The position numbers and the translations under genes were made by a program. A DNA stretch of 64,000 nt from Mesostigma viride (lineage: Eukaryota > Streptophyta > Mesostigmatophyceae > Mesostigmatales > Mesostigmataceae), in contig RPFO01000595.1 of the NCBI GenBank assembly GCA_009746045.1, forward strand, positions 360,001 through 424,000, in the 5' to 3' direction. Position 1 is the stretch's first letter. The number at the start of each line of letters is the position of its first letter. The notes under the pieces are model-generated. The model was not told the origin of the DNA. It did not search any database and was given only the letters and a program-made list of their open reading frames with translations. This document shows, piece by piece, positions 44,720 to 54,200 of the stretch.

Positions 44720-47650
44720 GTGCCCGGGCCTCTGCAGCAGGCGGCCCTAGATGGGATCGATGATGCTTGCAGGTCCTTTGTCCGCCGGAACGGTGGTTCC
44801 GTAGCGGCAATGGCAGGATCTGTAGTGGATGGGGGTGAATATGCTGAAGGAGCCCCTTACGAACCGTTAGTGGCCGCACGCTTGGCTTTGCCTGGTCCGG
44901 GGGAAGGTGGCCAAGTGGATGTGCTGAACTTACTACCCCCCTCTTGGGGAGCAATTTTGAATGATGAGAGTAGGATGGTACGGACGCTGAGCCCAGCAGA
45001 GCGGATCTTGCAGAAGTCGATGCGGATCTCGCGGGGGTGTAGCATGGAGGAGTTCGCGCGGGTTTGCACGGTGTGTGTGGAGAGGGGGATTTTGGGTGGA
45101 TTTTTTGAGGAGGAGCCGCCTATGGTGAACGGTACTTTTGGGGTCGGAAAGCCCGACGGCCGTATACGGCTGATTGTGGACAACCGGCGTGGCAACATGC
45201 CACTACCTGATCCTATGCCCGCTTTTTTACCACACCTTGGCGTGATTTGCGATTTGCCCACGCGCGCTGGGGAGGATGTTTTTGGGGGCGTATCAGATTT
45301 GGATTCGTACTACAACAGACTCCGCCTGCCAGTTTGGATGCGGCGGTACTGTGCGTGGATGCCGGTGTGGTCGGATCTGGTGGGCCTGAGTGGGGCTCGT
45401 CGGAAGGTGTGGCCGTGGATGTTGTGCTGGCCAATGGGCAACAAGCTGGCCGTCGCGGTGGCCCAGTGTGTGCATCAGTCTGTGTTGTACCGCTGTGGCC
45501 CCAAGCCGCCGTTGGAGGCTAGTCGTGGGCTGAGCATCAACATGTCCGCGCTGATCCTGGTGGCGGAGGCCAACGAGGCGGGGGAGACCGTCCGGCTGAG
45601 GCTGGAGGAGGACCCTGCTGCGCCCTTGGCGCCCTCGCCGTGCTTCGAATCTCGGCAGGATCTGGAAGGTATGCATGCTGTGACGATCGATGACCTCCAT
45701 TTCACCCACTGTGCGTCGGTGGATGGGGTGAATCAGCAGCTAGATCGTGTTCAGGCTGCCTACGCCGCTGTTGGGCTGGTGCAGAAGTCTGACAAGGTGG
45801 TACGGGCGACAGCAGAGCAGACTGGTGTGCAGGCGGTGGGGGTCATTCACCAAAGGGATGGTGACGTGGTGCCTGTTCCTGAGCGTGTGGTGGCAGTTAT
45901 CGCCGCTACTCATAGAATCTTAGATCGCGGGTTTACATACTACCGCGAACTTAGTTCTGTGCTTGGGAAGTGGGTGTGGATGCATCTGCTGTGCCGCCCC
46001 ATGCTTTCGGTGTGGTCTGAGACGTACCGGCTGCTAGCAGCCATGAATGCCTCCCTGCCTGGGCGCCGCTGGCGCCTCCCTGCGGGGGCCCGCCAGGAGC
46101 TTCAGGCGGCGATCGACCTGGCCCCCTTTTTGAGGGCGGCCAGGGCCCGGCCCCTTTCTGACCGGGTCGTCGCAAGTGATGCGAGCGGCTCCGGCGGTGG
46201 GGTGGTCTACAGGGACCTGCCTGGGGCCGATTGTGCCCGGCTGGCGACCCGGCGCGAAGCGCGGGGGTGGCGGACGACAGCTTTAACGTCTGGGGAGGAC
46301 TGGGACCTGGAGCGCATGGAGGAGGGGGACTACAGCCTGCTGGATAGTGGCCACTGGCGTACGGCACTGTCCTACCGGTGGCGGGGGCAGCCTAACCACA
46401 TCAACGTCAAGGAGGCGATTGCTGCGACACAGGGGGTCGAGTGGTCGTGCCGGACCAAGGCGTGTCGGGGTAAGCGAGTCGTCCGGCTCGTAGACTCCAG
46501 TGCTGTGGTGGGGGCGTTTGTCAGAGGGCGGTCGTCTTCCTACCGTCTCAACCAGCTGGTTCGACGCTACTGCGCTCTGTCACTGGCTGGCGACATGCAG
46601 AGCCACTGGGTCTGGGTGGCTACCGACCACAACCCAGCTGACAAGGCCAGTCGGCGTGGCGCTTGGGTTCCTGACTTGACCCGGTGTGGTGACGTGCATC
46701 CCAACCCTGGGCCTGAGGGGGCGCGACGCCCTCGGGACTTGGCACTTTTGGAGGGCACAGTCAACCCTGTGTCTACCTTGCCAGCGTACCGACGTGCGGC
46801 GGCTGTCTACGTGGCGTGGGCGCCACCTGGCCCTGTCGACCCAGCTGACGCCGAAGCCATTTTCTGTGAGTGGATTTCTGCTGTCTACCATGCCAGAGGC
46901 GGGCGGGGGCGTACCTTATGCCAGCATGCCAAGGCCTGTCTGCACCTGTACTACCCCGACATTGTTCGGAATTGGGTACTGGCGGACCGCCTGCTAGCAG
47001 GTTGGCAGCGGCTTGTTCCGGCTGTCAGCCCTCCGCCTATGCCCTGGCGCCTTTGCTATTTCACTGCCCTGTTGCTAGTTTCACGTCGACAGGTGCATTT
47101 GAGTGCGTTGATTATTATTGCTTTCCAGCAGTATTTACGCATTAGCGAGGCGCTAGGGCTGCGGGTTCGGGATGTGGCTCATCCCGGCCACCCCCTTCTC
47201 GAGCCAGGGCCCATGGTCGGTGCCCTTGTGCTGCGCAACCCCAAAACTGCGCAGGGGGCGGCCCAGCACGTCCTCGTCCGGGATCCACTTTCTTTGTGGC
47301 TCCTGCGACGTCTGACGGCTGGCCAGCCCCCGGATGCACTCCTCTTTCGAGGCTTAACGTACAGCCAGGCTAGGCAGCAGTGGGAGGCTGTGCAGGCCCG
47401 CATGAGCATCCCAGGGATGTTTTCTTTTCACAGCCTCCGGCATGGGGGGGCGACGCACGACGCCATCGCTGGCGAGTCGCCGGAGGCCATCCAGCTGCGC
47501 GGCCGGTGGGCTTCGGCCCTCTCGGTCACGCGCTACATTGGCCTCCACCGCAGCCTCCTGGGGCGCGACATCCCACCCGCCCTCTGGGCTCAGGCCCTGG
47601 GTTTTGACCCAGCGGCTTTCCGGCGCCACTTCGGTGGCGTCGAGTTTTGA
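44720..47650 (+). CDS. PAT element Pol: reverse transcriptase, RNase H, tyrosine recombinase
   Basis: An intact 976-residue frame (an earlier start may exist). The RT holds IRLIVDNRRGNMPLPDP, SDLDSYYNRLRL (D193, D195) and TIDDLHF (D324, D325). RNase H holds VVASDASGSGGGV (D487), INVKEAIAA and RLVDSSAVV, ending TDHNPADKASR. Next comes a 2A-like CGDVHPNPGP at 656-665. The tyrosine recombinase has YLRISEALGL (R807), LRNPKTAQG (a lysine), HSLRHGG (H904, R907), GRWAS and VTRYIGLH (Y939). All catalytic residues are present, so this copy could still encode active enzyme. Integration is by strand exchange of a circular DNA, not by a DDE integrase. Confidence 0.92.
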   Translation: MPGPLQQAALDGIDDACRSFVRRNGGSVAAMAGSVVDGGEYAEGAPYEPLVAARLALPGPGEGGQVDVLNLLPPSWGAILNDESRMVRTLSPAERILQKSMRISRGCSMEEFARVCTVCVERGILGGFFEEEPPMVNGTFGVGKPDGRIRLIVDNRRGNMPLPDPMPAFLPHLGVICDLPTRAGEDVFGGVSDLDSYYNRLRLPVWMRRYCAWMPVWSDLVGLSGARRKVWPWMLCWPMGNKLAVAVAQCVHQSVLYRCGPKPPLEASRGLSINMSALILVAEANEAGETVRLRLEEDPAAPLAPSPCFESRQDLEGMHAVTIDDLHFTHCASVDGVNQQLDRVQAAYAAVGLVQKSDKVVRATAEQTGVQAVGVIHQRDGDVVPVPERVVAVIAATHRILDRGFTYYRELSSVLGKWVWMHLLCRPMLSVWSETYRLLAAMNASLPGRRWRLPAGARQELQAAIDLAPFLRAARARPLSDRVVASDASGSGGGVVYRDLPGADCARLATRREARGWRTTALTSGEDWDLERMEEGDYSLLDSGHWRTALSYRWRGQPNHINVKEAIAATQGVEWSCRTKACRGKRVVRLVDSSAVVGAFVRGRSSSYRLNQLVRRYCALSLAGDMQSHWVWVATDHNPADKASRRGAWVPDLTRCGDVHPNPGPEGARRPRDLALLEGTVNPVSTLPAYRRAAAVYVAWAPPGPVDPADAEAIFCEWISAVYHARGGRGRTLCQHAKACLHLYYPDIVRNWVLADRLLAGWQRLVPAVSPPPMPWRLCYFTALLLVSRRQVHLSALIIIAFQQYLRISEALGLRVRDVAHPGHPLLEPGPMVGALVLRNPKTAQGAAQHVLVRDPLSLWLLRRLTAGQPPDALLFRGLTYSQARQQWEAVQARMSIPGMFSFHSLRHGGATHDAIAGESPEAIQLRGRWASALSVTRYIGLHRSLLGRDIPPALWAQALGFDPAAFRRHFGGVEF
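46685..46714 (+). other. 2A-like peptide motif between RNase H and recombinase
   Basis: It encodes CGDVHPNPGP. The NPG-P core of 2A ribosome-skipping peptides is intact; the usual glutamate two before NPGP reads H. Skipping would release the recombinase from RT-RNase H. Confidence 0.6.
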
Positions 47651-47845
47651 CGTCCTCCTGTTTTTACCTCTCGTCTTTTAGCTATCAACTGACCTCACCC
47701 TTGTGTGGGAGGTCAGGGGGGAAATGGTTTAACTAACCCGAGGGTGAACCTGGGTTGGGACAAAGTACCCCCATAGCTAGGTAGTTTAAGTTTTCTTTTT
47801 TGCATGTCCTACGTATTTTCGGCTGTTAGCCATGTAAGGAGATGT

Positions 47846-48042
47846 GGGTAGAGCAGGGGCACAGCTGCTGTGGGCTGGCCCTGCACATTCACATAGTGTG
47901 CTCACCCTAGCATACAGATGGCCGTGTTGCCATCTGGTAGACATGTCTGTGTTATTCCACCGTATAGAGCTAGCACACATATTGTAATAAATTTGATGTT
48001 TTGTGGTGATGCATGCAAAGCAAGGCAAGGCCAGAAATGGAT
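47846..48042 (+). repeat. PAT element split repeat B1
   Basis: 197 bp starting GGGTAGAGCAGGGGCACAGC and ending CCAGAAATGGAT. It abuts A2 with no gap. Confidence 0.93.
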
Positions 48043-48250
48043 TTGGTGAGCTATGCTCATTTTATCTATGACTAACCTGCTGAGCGGAGAATGCAACGCC
48101 GTATAGCACCAAAAGAAAAAATAATTTTAGAAAAAATATTTTTTGTGCTGGCACCCGTACCCCAGCCACCCAGGTAGGGGTTGGCTGGAGAGGTGGTTGC
48201 TATAAAGGGTGGGCTTCCATTCTAAGGAAGCAGGTTGTTTTCTTTTGCCT
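48043..48250 (+). repeat. PAT element split repeat A2
   Basis: 208-bp copy of A1, including the TATA box. Confidence 0.93.
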
Positions 48251-48275
48251 CCCACCCGCCCACCCTGGCAAAAGG

Positions 48276-48472
48276 GGGTAGAGCAGGGGCACAGCTGCTG
48301 TGGGCTGGCCCTGCACATTCACATAGTGTGCTCACCCTAGCATACAGATGGCCGTGTTGCCATCTGGTAGACATGTCTGTGTTATTCCACCGTATAGAGC
48401 TAGCACACATATTGTAATAAATTTGATGTTTTGTGGTGATGCATGCAAAGCAAGGCAAGGCCAGAAATGGAT
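48276..48472 (+). repeat. PAT element split repeat B2 (3' end)
   Basis: 197-bp copy of B1. The element ends at ...GGAT, before GTAGAAAATGG. Confidence 0.93.
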
Positions 48473-49689
48473 GTAGAAAATGGTGCGGCGGCAGCGGGGT
48501 GCGAGTTTGGTAAGTTACAGAACTTGTTGCCCGGCGACACTGCGTCAAGCAGTCCGCAGGTAGTCGGTAAGATAGGGCTCGCGACAATTTGACACTATTT
48601 GAGAACTGGGGGCAACCAGTCGGGGTAAAATTGGCTCTAACCAGTTATTCTCAAAAGGGCCGCACAAAAGCTTATGATTTTCCAGCTATTTTCCACCATT
48701 CCCTGGCAAAAACTACACAGTGCTGTCCGTGCACTGCATGACGCCGCGCCGACGCGGCGCGACACGGCGCCATTAGGCCTACAACAGCTTGTAATAGCAC
48801 CACTTCACCTCGAAAGTATCTGCCAACATTCCCACACTGATTACGTTTACGTCATTCTACCTTACGTATTTACGCGGAACGTAACGTACAAATGTAGAGC
48901 AACGTACGTAGAGGCCTTACATGCCATCTTGTCCCCACGTAAAGCGTTACGTAAAACCACGTAATTAAACCACGTAATGACGTAAATGACGTAACGTGAC
49001 CCCTTTACGCCCAACCCACCTCGGCAGCCAATCATGAGGTTACCGACCGCATGACCTTGGCATTTATTTCAATGTCTTCTATTTGGTACATAGTACTGTA
49101 GCTCCAGTCCTATCGCTGGGAACTCTGCCCGCAGCACCTCAGAAACAATACAATGGCAACTACAAGTAGCTCCACCACCCCTTGACATTCCCGCAGCTTG
49201 TCGGACCACGCAAGGCCCAGCGAGACTAAGCTGCAATCATCAAGCGCTTAGAGCGCTATTTGTACATAGCTGTACTTGCTTTGTACCTGCCATGCGTTAG
49301 AGGCCCCCGGCCAGGGGGTCCCAAGCCGGCCCATGGCATGGCATGAATCCTCAAAGACACTTGAGAAGTCACAAAGCGCCACAGTGGCAATCACTGCTTG
49401 CCCAATTAATGATAAGCAGGCAGTCAGGAGTGCGCCTATTCCTTCTTGGCTGCGCTGCTTGACTTGCCCAACTGCATCATGACGAACGAAAGCCGTAGTG
49501 AAACAACGAGAAAATTATCCACGATAAGTACATCCAGAAGGGGAACAACGCAAGTTAGTATACCACAGCAGTCATTACTGTGCGTATACAACAACTATTA
49601 ACATTTCTACTTACGAAGGGAGACAATAATACAAATGAATAGACAGAGAATGCCTATGATGGGATCCACACCAGATGCAAAGATAAGTA
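48473..49689. other. Intergenic, no gene recognised
   Basis: It contains ACGTAA-rich sequence at 48840-49000 (many TTACGT/ACGTAA words on both strands) and a remnant near 48623 shared with 42521. Nothing coding was seen. Confidence 0.4.
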
Positions 49690-50640
49690 CTTAGCCTTGC
49701 TTCGCCCATGCAGAGAGTTACTCTCTGCTGAGAGGCCATGCCCTAGCTATTGCCTAGCCATAATCATCTTCCACCCCATGCCAGGCCTTTTTAGGTATGA
49801 TACATCATGGTGGTGCAGGTGCACCTAGTGCACCAAGATTTGGTGGCTGTTTACACCCCCCCACCTGCAGGTTGTAGCCCGGAATGTATTGAAAACCATA
49901 TGCCCCTTCTCAGGGATATGTGCTACGTTTACTCCCAACCTCGTCCTCACGGTGCTCACGTATGGCGCCGAGGCGTGGACAATCCCACCCAAACTGGCAG
50001 CTAGGCTAGACGGCACGGTTTACAGGATGCTCCGACAGGTCCTTAACGTAGGGTTTTCCGAGCGTCCGTCATCAGAGTCTTTGTATCATGGCATGCCTCG
50101 TATTTCGGACGAGATTGGGCAGCGTAGGATAGCATTTGTAGGACACCTTGCTCGCACCAGCCAGGTCGACACCGCCCTTGGTCTGGCCGGCCCCCAGCGG
50201 CTTGGCCAGCCAGGGCGACACATTCTGACCTGGCCTGGCCCCGAGGGCATTCCCAAAAGGGTAGGGAAACCTGTCACGAACTACATCCAGATGTTGTTGG
50301 ACGACCTAGTGGTCCCAGCCCAGTTTGAGCACCGCATCCACTCTCTCTCCCGTCTTTGGACTGCCATGCAGGACAAGACGCGGTGGAAGAAGATTGTCAA
50401 GGCTCACACGCCCGACCCTGTGGGCAAGCCCCCTCCCCCCAAGCGGAGGAGGCGTTTTGATGAGTGGTGTAGTTAGGATTTTCTAGACTAGATAGCTTAG
50501 AGTTAGGATAGTTCGATCACGCGGCTTCCTCCACCCCATCCATCATGGAATATGTGCTACATGATCTCCCCACGGAGGCATGTTATAATTTAATTTTAAT
50601 TTTCTTAATACTCCCAACGGAGTTATGTTCTTAATTAATT
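49690..50640 (+). mobile_element. LINE 3' end: tail of one copy joined to ORF2 end of another
   Basis: 49690-49941 matches the LINE tail at 19555-19816. At about 49942 the sequence switches to the C-terminal part of a LINE ORF2 ending at 50476, followed by its own tail with CTCCCAACGGAGTTATGTT. Confidence 0.65.
49942..50476 (+). pseudogene. LINE ORF2 C-terminal fragment
   Basis: It reads VLTYGAEAWTIPPKLAARLD, RMLRQVLNVGFSER and DEIGQRRIAFVGHLAR. This is the conserved region after the reverse transcriptase in non-LTR elements (YGAE.W pattern and the R..F.GH..R block). It ends with a basic tail (PPKRRRRFDEW). The RT and endonuclease are missing, so it is a 5'-truncated copy, the usual outcome of target-primed insertion. 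Confidence 0.8.
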
Positions 50641-51116
50641 AATTAAGAGACAGGGAAGCTTTATGCAAAGTTCACAATACAGAATGTGGCAGTGAGTGAA
50701 AGAAATTGAAAACAGATGAAAGCATGGGCGGCACGCCCCTGAATGAAACAATGCACTTCTTTAAAAGACAGATCGTGCGCAGGCCTGCATGTAAGAAGGT
50801 TTTGTGCAGCTGCGTCCCCCCTGCTTTGACATGGCATTGCCAACCAAACACATTAGATATCTTTGTATATTAGGTATATAAAAAAACTCATAGCGTGAAT
50901 CTCCATGTCTATTATCAGCAGCACTCATGCTCTATCTGCACAAACACCGTACACATTGCTTACTACTTAACTATCTAGTAGTATTTGCAAACTGTTTCTC
51001 ATTTATTGCTGGCACAATCTATTCGTCGTTGTCAAGCAAAACCAACAGCAAAAGCACAATGGCTACGTCTTGATGTACTGTCATTCAATTACTTTATCTA
51101 CTGTGTGTGCACTCAC
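50641..51116. other. No exon recognised
   Basis: This lies just past the last identified RABL2 exon. A C-terminal exon with a stop codon may lie here or further left, but none was recognisable. Confidence 0.4.
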
Positions 51117-51212
51117 GTCATCCTTGTCAAGCAGGTCGTAGACTTCGCTGAGGAAGTCGTCCGGCGGGGCCTCCTTGCGCATGAGTCCCGCTTTGATGGC
51201 CGCGTGGAAGAC
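51117..51212 (-). CDS. RABL2: RABL2 C-terminal exon (seventh visible exon)
   Basis: 96 bp after acceptor GTCACAG; donor GATGAC|GTGAGT, phase 0. Encodes [15 protein letters not shown] and [15 protein letters not shown]. No stop codon is in frame, so at least one more exon follows. Confidence 0.85.
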
Positions 51213-54200
51213 CTGTGACGCAGCGAAACATAGGATATAAAAGGACAGCAGCAGCAAAGGTGATTTATTTACTCATGCCTAACACCTATTCGCTGCCTTG
51301 GTGGCTGCGTGCAAGGCCTGCTCAGCAGCAAGCCATGAAAGGGCGACGTAAAAAACTAAAAACATCACTGTTCAAGTTAGCACTGTTCGCGATTACAGGT
51401 TCATGTTTCATGGTGCAGAAGGGTCAACCCAAACCCCTAACCCCAAACCCCGAACCCCAAACCCCAAACCCCAAACCCCAAACCCCAAACCCTAATCCCC
51501 AAACCCCAAACCCCAAACCCCAAACCCCAAACCCCAAACCCCAAACCCCAAACCCCAAACCCCAAACCCCAAACCCCAAACCCCAAACCCCAAACCCCAA
51601 ACCCCAAACCCCAAACCCCAAACCCCAAACCCCAAACCCCAAACCCCAAACCCCAAACCCCAAACCCCAAACCCCCGCCCCCCGCCCCCCGCCCCCCGCC
51701 CCCCGCCCCCCGCCCCCGCCCCCGCCCCCCGGCCCCCGCCCCCGGCCCCCGGCCCCCGGCCCCCGGCCCCGGCCCCGGCCCCGGCCCCGGCCCCGGCCCC
51801 ACGCCCCACGCCCCACGCCCCACGCCCCGGCCCCCGGCCCCGGCCCCCGGCCCCCGGCCCCGGCCCCCGGCCCCGGCCCCGGGCCCCCGGCCCCGGCCCC
51901 GGCCCCGGCCCCCGGCCCCCGGCCCCGGGCCCCGGCCCCCGGCCCCGGCCCCCGGCCCCCGGCCCCCGGCCCCCGGCCCCCGGCCCCGGCCCCCGGCCCC
52001 CGGCCCCCGGCCCCCGGCCCCGGCCCCCGGCCCCCGGCCCCCGGCCCCCGGCCCCCGGCCCCCGGCCCCGGCCCCCGGCCCCCGGCCCCCGGCCCCCGGC
52101 CCCCGGCCCCAGGCCCCAGGCCCCGGGCCCCAGGCCCCAATCCCCAGGCCCCAATCCCCAGGCCCCAATCCCCAGGCCCCAATCCCCAGGCCCCAATCCC
52201 CAGGCCCCAATCCCCAATCCCCAATCCCCAATCCCCAATCCCCAATCCCCAATCCCCAATCCCCAATCCCCAATCCCCAATCCCCAATCCCCAATCCCCA
52301 ATCCCCAATCCCCAATCCCCAATCCCCAATCCCCAATCCCCAATCCCCAATCCCCAATCCCCAATCCCCAATCCCCAACCCCCAACCCCCAACCCCCAAC
52401 CCCCAACCCCCAACCCCCAACCCCAACCCCCAACCCCAACCCCCAACCCCCAACCCCCAACCCCCAACCCCCAAACCCCACACCCCACACCCCTAAACAG
52501 TTAGGTTCCCTGGAGTAGAAGTAGTTTTGTTGAAGAACTTGTGACCAGCTCAGGTCAGGAAGGCACTACTCTCTCTACATGGGTCTACAACGGTCAGGTA
52601 CGCTTTGAACAACGATGGATACCCCATTTTTACTTGCTATATACACAAGTCCCATCTACCACGCATCGCTCCTATTCTTCATGCTTCACCCTTGTCAAGC
52701 ACGTTGCTCACTACCGATGAGACCACCAACGCAAGCCACGTTGTTCACTACCGATGAGACCACCAACGCAAGCCACGTTGCTCACTACCGATGAGACCAC
52801 CAACGCAAGCCACGTTGCTCACTACCGATGAGACCACCAACGCAAGCCACGTTGTTCACCACCGATGAGACCACCAACGTAAGCCACGTTGCTCACCACC
52901 GATGAGACCACCAACGCAAGCCACGTTGTTCACTACCGATGAGACCACCAACGCAAGCCACGGTGTTCACCACGGATGAGACTACCAACGTAAGCCACGT
53001 TGTTCACTACCGATGAGACCACCAACGCAAGCCACGTTGCTCACTACCGATGAGACCACCAACGCAAGCCACGTTGTTCACTACCGATGAGACCACCAAC
53101 GCAAGCCACGTTGTTCACTACCGATGAGACCACCAACGCAAGCCACGTTGTTCACTACCGATGAGACCACCAACGCAAGCCACCTTGTTCACTACCGATG
53201 AGACCACCAACGCAAGCCACGTTGCTCACTACCGATGAGACCACCAACGCAAGCCACGTTGTTCACTACCGATGAGACCACCAACGCAAGCCACGTTGCT
53301 CACTACCGATGAGACCACCAGCGCAAGCCACGTTGTTCACTACCGATGAGACCACCAACGCAAGCCACGTTGTTCACTACCGATGAGACCACCAACGCAA
53401 GCCACGTTGCTCACCACGGATGAGACCACCAACGCAAGCCACGTTGCTCACCACGGATGAGACCACCAACGCAAGCCACGTTGCTCACTACCGATGAGAC
53501 CACCAACGCAAGCCACCTTGTTCACCACGGATGAGACCACCAACGCAAGCCACGTTGCTCAGTACCGATGAGACCACCAACGCAAGCCACGTTGCTCACT
53601 ACCGATGAGACCACCAACGCAAGCCACGTTGTTCACTACCGATGAGACCACCAACGCAAGCCACGTTGCTCACCACGGATGAGACCACCAACGCAAGCCA
53701 CGTTGTTCACTACCGATGAGACCACCAACGCAAGCCACGTTGTTCACTACCGATGAGACCACCAACGCAAGCCACGTTGCTCACTACCGATGAGACCACC
53801 AACGCAAGCCACGTTGTTCACTACCGATGAGACCACCAACGCAAGCCACGTTGTTCACTACCGATGAGACCACCAACGTAAGCCACCTTGTTCACCCCGA
53901 TGAGACCACCAACGCACGCCACGTTGCTCACTACCGATGAGACCACCAACGCAAGCCACGTTGTTCACTACCGATGAGACCACCAACGCAAGCCACGTTG
54001 CTCACTACCGATGAGACCACCAACGCAAGCCACGTTGCTCACTACCGATGAGACCACCAACGCAAGCCACGTTGCTCACTACCGATGAGACCACCAACGT
54101 AAGCCACGTTGTTCACTACCGATGAGACCACCAACGCAAGCCACGTTGCTCACTACCGATGAGACCACCAACGCAAGCCACGTTGCTCACTACCGATGAG

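Larger units (their letters stand above)
43145..48472 (+). mobile_element. PAT/Kangaroo-type tyrosine-recombinase retrotransposon, near complete
   Basis: The layout is A1 (43145-43352), gag, pol, B1 (47846-48042), A2 (48043-48250), a 25-bp spacer, then B2 (48276-48472). A1 and A2 are 208 bp each and B1 and B2 are 197 bp each, and the copies look almost identical. Split direct repeats in this order define PAT-like members of the DIRS order, which integrate by tyrosine recombinase and leave no target duplication. Green-algal relatives include Kangaroo and TOC1. The pol frame is intact; gag has one frameshift. Confidence 0.92.

Noticed and set aside
51421-51672. True telomere
   Set aside because: The unit is CCCCAAA, it changes into other units, and it lies inside a gene's intron.
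51215-52504. Proline-rich and glycine-rich proteins of about 350-430 residues
   Set aside because: Translation of the C-rich satellite; no stable frame or signal.
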